Shown: positions 6,552-13,457 of the stretch, piece after piece
How the letters are laid out: every line of letters starts with the position of its first letter
Numbering within the stretch: position 1 is the first letter of the stretch
Assembly: GCA_021780935.1 (NCBI GenBank)
Contig: JAJXXT010000053.1
Location: 1 to 14,280, forward strand
DNA from: Pseudomonadota bacterium
Lineage (GTDB): Bacteria > Pseudomonadota > Alphaproteobacteria > Acetobacterales > Acetobacteraceae
Direction: 5' to 3'
DNA: 14,280 nt
Notes under the pieces: generated by a model
Database searches by the model: none
Told to the model about the DNA's origin: nothing
Seen by the model: the letters and a program-made list of their open reading frames with translations, nothing else
Position numbers and translations under genes: made by a program

Positions 6552-7334
6552 ATGATCGTCGTCGACAAACTGCAAAAGAATTTTGGTGGCTTCCACGCCG
6601 TCCAAGGCGTCTCGCTGACGATCGCAACCGGTTCGATCACCGGGCTTATCGGACCGAACGGCGCCGGCAAGACCACGCTTTTCAACGTCATCGCGGGCCA
6701 CCTCTCGCCAAGTTCCGGCCGCGTAATGATGGATGGCGAGGACATCACCGGGCTGCCACCGCACGAACTGTTCGCCAAGGGATTGCTGCGCACCTTCCAG
6801 ATCGCGCGCGAATTTGGCTCCATGACGGTACGTGAGAACCTCATGATGGTTCCCGGCGGGCAGAACGGCGAGACATTGTGGAACACCTGGTTCCGCCGCC
6901 GCGAGATCGCGCGGGAGGAACAGGCGCTCGCGAAGAAAGCCGACGAGGTGCTGGAGTTCCTGACCATCTCGCATCTCGCCGACCACAAGGCGAGCCAGCT
7001 CTCGGGCGGACAGAAGAAGCTGCTCGAGCTTGGCCGCACCATGATGGTCGATGCCAAGATCGTCTTTCTCGACGAGGTCGGTGCCGGTGTGAACCGCACG
7101 CTGCTGAACACCATCGGCGACGCCATCGTCCGTCTCAACAAGCAGCGCGGCTACACATTCTGCGTCATTGAGCACGATATGGATTTCATTGCCCGGCTGT
7201 GTGACCCGGTGATCGTGATGGCGGAAGGAAGGGTGCTCGCCACTGGCTCCGCCGACCACATCATGGAAAACGAAGCGGTGATCGAGGCGTATCTCGGGCG
7301 GGGCTTGAAGAACAAGATCAGGGCCAACGCGTAG
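6552..7334 (+). CDS. ABC transporter ATP-binding protein, LivG-like
   Basis: The protein has 260 residues, normal for LivG. It shows Walker A GPNGAGKTT (34-42), Q-loop Gln83, ABC signature LSGGQ (150-154), Walker B IVFLDE (170-175) with catalytic Glu175, and H-loop His208 (IEHD). The residues after Walker B read VGAGVN where most LivG proteins have PxAGLN, so the usual Pro is Val. The helical domain (about 85-145) is of the HAAT type. It would pair with the LivF-like ATPase as a heterodimer driving the two permeases. A strong GGGGGGA Shine-Dalgarno sequence precedes the ATG. It forms part of the continuous importer operon. Confidence 0.94.
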   Translation: MIVVDKLQKNFGGFHAVQGVSLTIATGSITGLIGPNGAGKTTLFNVIAGHLSPSSGRVMMDGEDITGLPPHELFAKGLLRTFQIAREFGSMTVRENLMMVPGGQNGETLWNTWFRRREIAREEQALAKKADEVLEFLTISHLADHKASQLSGGQKKLLELGRTMMVDAKIVFLDEVGAGVNRTLLNTIGDAIVRLNKQRGYTFCVIEHDMDFIARLCDPVIVMAEGRVLATGSADHIMENEAVIEAYLGRGLKNKIRANA

Positions 7335-7357
7335 CCGGTGGTGAGGGAAAAGAGAGC

Positions 7358-8068
7358 ATGGGAGCGCCCTTCCTGATCGGAGAGAAGATGACCGGCGGCT
7401 ATGGCGCGGTCGACATTCTCCATGATTGCACGATCGCCGTCGAAAAGGGCGAGATCGCGGTCATTGTCGGGCCGAACGGCGCCGGCAAATCGACGGCGAT
7501 GAAGGCCGTCTTCGGCATGCTGGCACTGCGCCACGGACAGGTGCGCCTGGACGGGGAGGACATCACCGAGTGCTCGCCACAGGCACGCGTAGCCAAGGGC
7601 ATGGCCTTCGTGCCGCAGACAGACAACGTGTTCCTTTCCATGTCGGTGGAGGAAAACCTCGAGATGGGCGCCTTCCTGCGCCGCGACGACATCCGCCCGA
7701 CCATGGCGAAGGTCTACGATCTGTTTCCGATCCTCAAGGAAAAGCGACGCCAGCCGGCCGGCGAGCTCTCCGGCGGTCAGCGCCAGCAGGTCGCGGTCGG
7801 GCGCGCGCTGATGACGCAGCCCAAGGTGCTGATGCTCGACGAGCCGACCGCCGGCGTCTCGCCCATCGTCATGGACGAGCTCTTCGACCGCATCATTGAG
7901 ATCTCGCGCACCGGCATTTCCATCCTGATGGTGGAACAGAATGCCCGCCAGGCGCTCAACATCGCCGACAAGGGCTACGTGCTGGTCCAGGGCGCCAACC
8001 GCTACACCGACACGGGCGACGCGTTGCTCGCCGATCCGGACGTCCGCAAGACGTTCCTGGGAGGCTGA
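7358..8068 (+). CDS. ABC transporter ATP-binding protein, LivF-like
   Basis: The protein has 236 residues, the usual LivF size. It shows Walker A GPNGAGKST (38-46), Q-loop Gln87, signature LSGGQ (137-141), and Walker B VLMLDEP with Glu162. The H-loop reads VEQN, with Gln194 at the histidine position, as is typical of LivF. The start at 7358 keeps the first beta strand (FLIGEKMTGGYG); an internal ATG at 7388 also has a GGAG-like site but would remove that strand. The gene begins 23 bases after the LivG-like gene, and its last bases carry GGGAGG, which serves the next gene. Confidence 0.94.
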   Translation: MGAPFLIGEKMTGGYGAVDILHDCTIAVEKGEIAVIVGPNGAGKSTAMKAVFGMLALRHGQVRLDGEDITECSPQARVAKGMAFVPQTDNVFLSMSVEENLEMGAFLRRDDIRPTMAKVYDLFPILKEKRRQPAGELSGGQRQQVAVGRALMTQPKVLMLDEPTAGVSPIVMDELFDRIIEISRTGISILMVEQNARQALNIADKGYVLVQGANRYTDTGDALLADPDVRKTFLGG

Positions 8069-8072
8069 CCGC

Positions 8073-9083
8073 ATGAACGTGCTCGACGCCGTGGTGGTGC
8101 TCCTCAACTACCTGATCATCCCGGCAATCTCCTATGGCGCGCAGCTCGCCCTGGGCGCGCTCGGCGTGACGTTGATCTACGGCATCCTGCGGTTCTCGAA
8201 TTTCGCGCATGGCGACACCATGGCCTTCGGTACCGCCGTGACCATCCTTCTCACCTGGGCGCTTCAAGCCGCGGGCATCAGCTTCGGTCCGTTGCCGACG
8301 GCCCTGCTCGCCCTGCCCTTCGCGATCGCGGTGACCGCCTTCGTCCTGCTGGCCACGGACCGTGTCGTCTATCGCTTTTACCGCAAGAAGAAATCGGCAC
8401 CGGTCATCCTCGTCATCGTTTCGATGGGCGTTATGTTCGTCATGAACGGTCTCACCCGCCTCATCATCGGCGTGCAGGACCAGAGTTTCTCAGACGGCCA
8501 GCGCTTCATCATCAACGCGGTCCAGTTTCGCAAAATGACCGGGCTGGCACAGGGCCTGGCGCTGCGGACAACGTCCGTCATCACGCTCGTCACCGCGATC
8601 GTCGTGGTCGCGGTTCTGTTCTGGTTCCTCAACCGTACGCGCACCGGCAAGTCGATGCGCGCCTTCTCCGATAACGAGGATCTGGCGCTGCTTTCCGGCA
8701 TCAACCCCGAACGGGTGGTAACGGTAACCTGGCTCATCGTCGCGGCCCTGGCGACGACCGCCGGCGTGCTCTACGGGCTCGACAAATCCTTCATGCCATT
8801 CACCTACTTCCAGCTTCTTCTACCGATCTTTGCCGCAGCCGTGGTCGGCGGGCTCGGTAACCCGCTCGGCGCGATCGTCGGCGGCTTCGTCGTCGCCTTC
8901 TCGGAGGTGATGTCGACCTACGCCTGGCGCATGGTGGCGGCCTATGTCCTGCCCGGCAGCCTGATGCCAGGCGGGCTCATGCAACTGCTGACGACCGACT
9001 ACAAATTCGCCGTCTCCTTCGCCATTCTCGTGGCCGTGCTGCTGTTCAAGCCGACCGGCATCTTCAAGGGGAGATCGGTATGA
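8073..9083 (+). CDS. ABC transporter permease, LivH-like
   Basis: The protein is 336 residues from the ATG at 8073. The open frame extends further upstream, but those codons overlap the LivF-like gene and look out of frame; GGGAGG stands 8 bases before this ATG. It is strongly hydrophobic, with about eight membrane segments. An early run GVTLIYGILRFSNFAHGD (31-48) is typical of LivH. A cytoplasmic coupling loop RTGKSMRAFSDNEDLALLSG (190-209) should contact the ATPases. It has GLGNPLGAIVGG (260-271) and ends in the common FKPTGIFKG. It starts 4 bases after the upstream stop and overlaps the next gene by 4 bases (ATGA). Confidence 0.94.
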   Translation: MNVLDAVVVLLNYLIIPAISYGAQLALGALGVTLIYGILRFSNFAHGDTMAFGTAVTILLTWALQAAGISFGPLPTALLALPFAIAVTAFVLLATDRVVYRFYRKKKSAPVILVIVSMGVMFVMNGLTRLIIGVQDQSFSDGQRFIINAVQFRKMTGLAQGLALRTTSVITLVTAIVVVAVLFWFLNRTRTGKSMRAFSDNEDLALLSGINPERVVTVTWLIVAALATTAGVLYGLDKSFMPFTYFQLLLPIFAAAVVGGLGNPLGAIVGGFVVAFSEVMSTYAWRMVAAYVLPGSLMPGGLMQLLTTDYKFAVSFAILVAVLLFKPTGIFKGRSV

Positions 9084-10387
9084 ACGTCCGGTCGCGCACG
9101 CTGTCGCTGTTCGCCGCCGTCGGCCTGCTCTACGTCGCCGTGGGCGTGCTGCAGAGCTGGCCGCTCGCTCTCACCATCCTCAATGACGGGTTGATCGTCG
9201 CCATCACGGCCCTCGGCGTGAACATGCAGTGGGGCTACGCCGGGCTTTTCAACGTCGGTGTCTCAGGCTTCTTCGCTCTCGGCGGGCTCGCGGTCGTGCT
9301 GGTCTCCATGCCGCTCGATGCCGCGGCCTGGTCCGCCGGGACGCCACGCCTGCTGGTCGCACTCGCGATCCTCGCGGCGATCGTCGCTGCGGCGATGCGC
9401 CTCTATCGCATGCTCGGCGCCGGTTGGTCGCGGGTCGCCAGCCTGGTCGTGTTCCTCGCCATCGGCGTCACGATCTTTCGCATCGTGTTCAATCCGGCAG
9501 CCAGTGCCGTGGAAGCCATCAACCCGGCCGTCACCGGCAATATCGGTGGCCTTGGTCTTCCCGTCCCGCTTTCGTTCTTCATCGCGGGCGCCTTCGCCGC
9601 CGCGGCCGGCTGGATGGTGGCGAAGATCGCGCTCGGCCTGCGCTCGGACTACCTGGCGATTGCGACGCTCGGTATCGGCCAGATCGTCATTTCGGTCCTG
9701 ATGAACGAGAGCTGGCTCGACCGCGGCGTGAAAAATGTGGTCGGCATCAGTCGCTGGCCAGTGCCGGACGAGGTCAGGCTGCAGAAGCAGTCGTGGTTCA
9801 TTGACCTCGCCCATGCACTTGGCATGCGGCTGACGACAACCTCGACCGTCTTCGTCGCCCTTTGCTTCGCCGCACTGTTCACCACGATCCTGCTGGTCAT
9901 CCTGCTGCTCGCGGAACTGTCGCTGCGCTCGCCCTGGGGGCGCATGATGCGGGCCATCCGCGACAACGAAGTGGCAGCCGAAGCGATGGGAAAGGACGTG
10001 AAGCGCCGGCACCTGCAGGTCTTCGTGCTGGGCTGTGCGGTGATCGGCATCGCCGGTGCGCTCTTTGTGATGCTGCACGGTCTGTTCGCGCCAGTGAACT
10101 ACAACGATGCCCTGCGTTACACGTTCCTCATCTGGGCGATGGTGATCCTCGGGGGCTCCGGCAGCAATTGGGGCTCGGTGCTCGGCGCGCTCATCGTGAT
10201 GCTGATCTGGGATGAGGCAGGCAGCGTCGGGCCACACCTGTTCGCGTCAATGACGTCGCCGCTGGCCGACGGTCCGCTCAAGACCCACCTCGTCAACAGC
10301 GCCGTAGAGATGCGGCTGCCAGCCGTGGGCCTGGTGCTCCTGCTGGTGCTGCGCTTCAGCCCGAAAGGGCTCATCCCCGAAAGCTGA
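9080..10387 (+). CDS. ABC transporter permease, LivM-like
   Basis: The protein has 435 residues, towards the long end for LivM. It is hydrophobic, with about ten membrane segments. GVNMQWGYAGLFNVG (46-60) is a LivM hallmark, the ATPase coupling loop is SPWGRMMRAIRDNEVAAEAM (284-303), and the C-terminus FSPKGLIPE is family typical. Extra length lies between about residues 78 and 150, where an added hydrophobic stretch separates the first two conserved blocks. The ATG overlaps the LivH-like stop as ATGA and has GGGGAG upstream, so the two permeases are probably made in equal amounts. It is the last gene of the importer operon and faces the TRAP genes across 32 bases. Confidence 0.94.
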   Translation: MNVRSRTLSLFAAVGLLYVAVGVLQSWPLALTILNDGLIVAITALGVNMQWGYAGLFNVGVSGFFALGGLAVVLVSMPLDAAAWSAGTPRLLVALAILAAIVAAAMRLYRMLGAGWSRVASLVVFLAIGVTIFRIVFNPAASAVEAINPAVTGNIGGLGLPVPLSFFIAGAFAAAAGWMVAKIALGLRSDYLAIATLGIGQIVISVLMNESWLDRGVKNVVGISRWPVPDEVRLQKQSWFIDLAHALGMRLTTTSTVFVALCFAALFTTILLVILLLAELSLRSPWGRMMRAIRDNEVAAEAMGKDVKRRHLQVFVLGCAVIGIAGALFVMLHGLFAPVNYNDALRYTFLIWAMVILGGSGSNWGSVLGALIVMLIWDEAGSVGPHLFASMTSPLADGPLKTHLVNSAVEMRLPAVGLVLLLVLRFSPKGLIPES

Positions 10388-10396
10388 GCGAGAGCC

Positions 10397-10421
10397 GAGG
10401 CGCGCCCGCCGATCCCGCCTC
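10397..10421. terminator. Possible shared stem-loop between converging operons
   Basis: GAGGCG (10397-10402) and CGCCTC (10416-10421) can pair across a 13-base loop in the 32-base gap between the converging ABC and TRAP operons; the right arm overlaps the TRAP stop codon. No T-run follows on either strand, so intrinsic termination is doubtful. Confidence 0.25.
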
Positions 10422-12270
10422 AGCCCGCGCCGAATGCCCCCCAGGGAACGAAGGCGATCACCAGGAGGCCGAGCACCAGCGCCGTGAGATAGCCCCAGAT
10501 CGGCCGCAACCCCTTGTCGGGATCGATCTCGGTGATGATCCCGGCGGCATAGTAGCCGAGGCCGACCGGCGGCGCGAACAGGCCGATGCCCATCGCCAGC
10601 ACCACCACGATCCCGTAATGCACGTCGCTGATGTGCAGGTTGCGCGCGATCGGGAACAGGATCGGGCCGAACAGCACCAGGATCGGGATGCCTTCCAGAA
10701 TGCTGCCGAGAAGGATCATCAGCGCAATCGATCCGAGCATGAAACCATACCGGCCGCCAGGCAGTGCCAGCATCAGGTCCGTAATATCGCGCGCGAAGCC
10801 GGACTGCGTCAGCGTCCAGCTCATGGCGGTGGCAACCGCGATGATGAACATGATGGCGCCGGCGAGCCCGACCGTCTTGGCGGCGCAATCGTAGAGGGCC
10901 GCCGGCCGGTAGCCGCCATAGAACACGGCACCGAGCACGATCGCATAGACGGTGCCGATGGTGGCAACCTCGGTCGCGGTTGCGATGCCGTCGATGACGC
11001 TGAAGCGGATGACAAAGGGCAGGATCAGCGCCGGCAGCCCATAGAGGAAGCTGCGCAGGATCTGCCGTGCGTCGGCCCGCGGCCCCGAGGCGGTGCCCCG
11101 GGCGCCGATCCAAAGCCGCGCCAGCAGTGCCAGGATGCCAGCCAGAAGGACCGCCGGCATCAGCCCCGCCGCGAACAGGGCGGAGATGGAAGTGCCGGTG
11201 ACGGCACCGATGATGATCAGCACGATCGAGGGCGGAATCGTCTCGGCCATCGCGCCGCAGCAGGAGACCACCGAGAGGATATGTCCCTCGTCGAGCCTCT
11301 GTCGTTTCATTTCCGGCACGACGACGGGGGCCACCGCGGCAAGATCCGCCGTCTTGGCGCCGGAGATACCGGAGACAAGCAGGATGCCACCGATCAGCAC
11401 ATAGAAGAGTCCGCCCTTCACCTGCCCGATCAGATCGGTGAGGAACTGCATCATCGCCGGTGCCAGCTTCGTCACCGACAGCAGGCCACCAAGAAACACG
11501 AACAGCGGCACCGCCAGCAGCAGGATCGAGCTGGTGCCCTGCTCGACCTGGCTTGCCATCACGGCGAGCGGCGCACTGGCGGTGACCGCGAGGTAGAAAG
11601 CGGTGCAAAAGGCGAAGGCGAACGCAATAGGCACACCGATCAGCACCGCGGCGAACAGCATGACGGCGAAGACGAAGATCACCTCGGGCAACGCATAGGC
11701 AGCCAGCCCTCGCCCCGCGAGCCAGGCGAGACCGACCAGTACCGCGGTCCCCAGCGCCCCGCGCCAGAATGCACTGCCATGATGCGCGAACAGATCGCGC
11801 ACGAGATAGATCGCGATGATCAGAAAGCCCGCGACCAGGCTTGCCGCTTCCCAGGCGCTGGAGATTCCGAGGTCGGTCAGCGAGGACAGCCGCTCGATGT
11901 CGAGAAAGGCAAGGCTCGGGCGGATCATGGCGAGCACGGTCACGAGCTGGATGACGTCCGCGGCGGCCCGCAGCCTGGCCTGCCATGCCTCCGGCAGCGC
12001 CTTGACGAACGCCGTCATGCGCATGTGCCGGTCGTCGCGCACCGCGATCGCCGCCCCCACCATGGTGAGCCAGACGAACACCAACTCGGCAAGATCGGAG
12101 GACCAGATCAGCGGATGGACGAAGACGCTGCGTGCGACGATGCCGGCGAACAGCACCAGAACCTCGCAGCCGAGCAGCAGGACGCCGAGCGCGTCGAGCG
12201 CCGCGTCCGCGCCGCGGGCAAACCCGCTCCGCGCCCGTACCGGCTCCGCCGCCGCGAGCTCTGCCTGCAT
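10420..12270 (-). CDS. TRAP transporter membrane protein, fused small (DctQ-type) and large (DctM-type) subunits
   Basis: The protein has 616 residues. Residues about 25-165 are the DctQ-type part: four membrane segments with WSSDLAELVFVWLTMVGAAI (56-75) and the RDDRHMRM loop. Residues about 195-612 are the DctM-type part, about twelve membrane segments starting near VPIAFAF, with GISGAKTADLAAVAP and ETIPPSIVL as family-typical runs. Natural QM fusions are common in TRAP systems, so a frame fusion artefact is unlikely. The ATG has GAGGAAG upstream. With the periplasmic binding protein just upstream it forms a complete ion-driven importer, usually for a carboxylate such as a C4-dicarboxylate, keto acid or sugar acid. 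Confidence 0.94.
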   Translation of the reverse strand: MQAELAAAEPVRARSGFARGADAALDALGVLLLGCEVLVLFAGIVARSVFVHPLIWSSDLAELVFVWLTMVGAAIAVRDDRHMRMTAFVKALPEAWQARLRAAADVIQLVTVLAMIRPSLAFLDIERLSSLTDLGISSAWEAASLVAGFLIIAIYLVRDLFAHHGSAFWRGALGTAVLVGLAWLAGRGLAAYALPEVIFVFAVMLFAAVLIGVPIAFAFAFCTAFYLAVTASAPLAVMASQVEQGTSSILLLAVPLFVFLGGLLSVTKLAPAMMQFLTDLIGQVKGGLFYVLIGGILLVSGISGAKTADLAAVAPVVVPEMKRQRLDEGHILSVVSCCGAMAETIPPSIVLIIIGAVTGTSISALFAAGLMPAVLLAGILALLARLWIGARGTASGPRADARQILRSFLYGLPALILPFVIRFSVIDGIATATEVATIGTVYAIVLGAVFYGGYRPAALYDCAAKTVGLAGAIMFIIAVATAMSWTLTQSGFARDITDLMLALPGGRYGFMLGSIALMILLGSILEGIPILVLFGPILFPIARNLHISDVHYGIVVVLAMGIGLFAPPVGLGYYAAGIITEIDPDKGLRPIWGYLTALVLGLLVIAFVPWGAFGAG

Positions 12271-12350
12271 GATTGCTTCCTCCCCTCCCGGTCCGTCACG
12301 ACGCGCGCGTCAGCATCGCGCCAGCCGCTCGGACCGCGCCAGGCCCGACG

Positions 12351-12381
12351 GGGCGGGACCGGGCAGTGCCCCGTCCCGCCC
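12351..12381 (-). other. Intercistronic stem-loop after the TRAP binding-protein gene
   Basis: Outer arms GGGCGGGAC (12351-12359) and GTCCCGCCC (12373-12381) pair perfectly, and inside them GGGC/GCCC pair around AGT. On the transcript it begins about 10 bases after the binding-protein stop and lies in a 120-base gap before the membrane-protein gene. No U-run follows. It probably stabilises the upstream message or reduces read-through, giving more binding protein than membrane protein (inference). Confidence 0.7.
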
Positions 12382-12390
12382 GCGCGAGTC

Positions 12391-13410
12391 TCAGCCGAGC
12401 TTGCCCGTGGTCTTTTCCAGCAGGCCCCAGGCTTCGGGGCCGAATTTCTGCTTCCAGTGCGCATAGTAGCTGGTCTTGGCCAGGGCGCTCTGGAACGCTT
12501 TCGTATCGACGTCGATCAGTTGCATGCCCTTGGCAACGAGCTCTTTGCTGAGCGAGGCGCTCAGGCCGGCGATGTCCTCGCGTTCGGCCCGGCCGGCGGC
12601 ACTGAACGCTTCGGTGACGACCTGCTGCCACTTCGCCGGCAGCTGCGCGAAGGCCGTCTTGCTGGCGATGATCAGGTAGCCGTCCCAGGCGTGGCGCGTC
12701 ATGCTGAGGTATTTCTGCACCGCGTAGAGCTTGGCCGTGGCGATGATCGCCAGCGGGTTCTCCTGTCCGTCCACCACGTGGTTTTCGAGCGACGTGTAGA
12801 CCTCGCTGAAATCCATCGAGGTCGGCGCCGCACCGAACGCGGCGAACATCGAGGACAGGATCGGCGCCGGCGGCACGCGGATCTTGAAATTGTGCAGGTC
12901 CGCCGGCCCCTTCACCGGCTTCGTGCCGGAGGTGAGGTTACGGAACCCGTTCTCCCAACTCGCCCCGAGCTGGTGCATCCCGTGCGCATCGATCTGCGCG
13001 GCGACGTACTGGCCGAGCGGCCCGTCCACCGCCTTCCAGACGTCGGTGGGCGAGAGGAAGGCATAGCCGATATTGACGATGCCAGCGGCCGGAATCGTCG
13101 TCGCCAGCACGGAGCTGGCCATGTTCATGATCTGGATGCCGTTGAGCCGGGTCTGCGCGATCAGTTGCGGATCGGTGCCGAGCTGGGCCGCTGGATAGAG
13201 CTTGATGTCGAGCGCACCGCTGGTGGCCGCCTTGATCTTGGCGATCGCCTCGGTTGCGCGGACGTTCACCGGGTGGCTCGGCGCCTGACCGGTCGCCATC
13301 TTCCAGGTGAACTGCGCCGCCTCGCCGCGTCGCGTCAGGATCGCGAAGGCAGGCAGCGCCGCTGCTCCGGTGAGCAACGTGCGGCGGCGAAGAGTGGGGC
13401 TGAGCGTCAA
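12391..13410 (-). CDS. TRAP transporter substrate-binding protein (DctP-type), TTG start
   Basis: The protein is 339 residues from a TTG codon at 13410-13408. The N-terminus LRRRTLLTGAAALPAFAIL carries a twin-arginine-like motif (RRRTLL, residues 8-13), so export by Tat is possible, with cleavage near the AA at 31-32. The mature part follows the DctP fold: FKIRVPPAP (175-183) with Arg178, the conserved arginine that usually salt-bridges the ligand carboxylate, then FSEVYTSLENHVVDGQENP (201-219). This predicts a carboxylate-containing ligand, but not which one. It follows the transketolase subunit gene by 47 bases and precedes the fused membrane subunit, so all three are probably one operon. 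Confidence 0.93.
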   Translation of the reverse strand: MTLSPTLRRRTLLTGAAALPAFAILTRRGEAAQFTWKMATGQAPSHPVNVRATEAIAKIKAATSGALDIKLYPAAQLGTDPQLIAQTRLNGIQIMNMASSVLATTIPAAGIVNIGYAFLSPTDVWKAVDGPLGQYVAAQIDAHGMHQLGASWENGFRNLTSGTKPVKGPADLHNFKIRVPPAPILSSMFAAFGAAPTSMDFSEVYTSLENHVVDGQENPLAIIATAKLYAVQKYLSMTRHAWDGYLIIASKTAFAQLPAKWQQVVTEAFSAAGRAEREDIAGLSASLSKELVAKGMQLIDVDTKAFQSALAKTSYYAHWKQKFGPEAWGLLEKTTGKLG

Positions 13411-13415
13411 ATCAT

Positions 13416-13421
13416 CCTCCT
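13416..13421 (-). promoter_or_regulatory. Shine-Dalgarno sequence fixing the TTG start of the TRAP binding protein
   Basis: A full AGGAGG lies 5 bases before TTG (13410-13408). The overlapping ATG just after the Shine-Dalgarno sequence is in another frame and meets TGA at once, so TTG is the supported start. A GC hairpin (ACCCCC/GGGGGT, 13429-13443) lies 7 bases further upstream. Confidence 0.7.
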
Positions 13422-13457
13422 GTTGTTGACCCCCGGCGGGGGTGTTTTCGTGGCCCG

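Noticed and set aside
9263..10237. Minus-strand 324-codon frame opposite the LivM-like gene
   Set aside because: It is an antisense shadow with a His/Arg/Asp-rich product; the plus-strand LivM assignment is secure.
10399..10406. GGCGCGCC 8-base palindrome between the converging operons
   Set aside because: Short GC palindromes are expected by chance at this base composition; no further structure supports a role.
10247..11986. Minus-strand 579-codon frame within the TRAP membrane gene
   Set aside because: It is an out-of-frame shadow of the DctQM-type gene, rich in Arg and Gly, without membrane-protein character.
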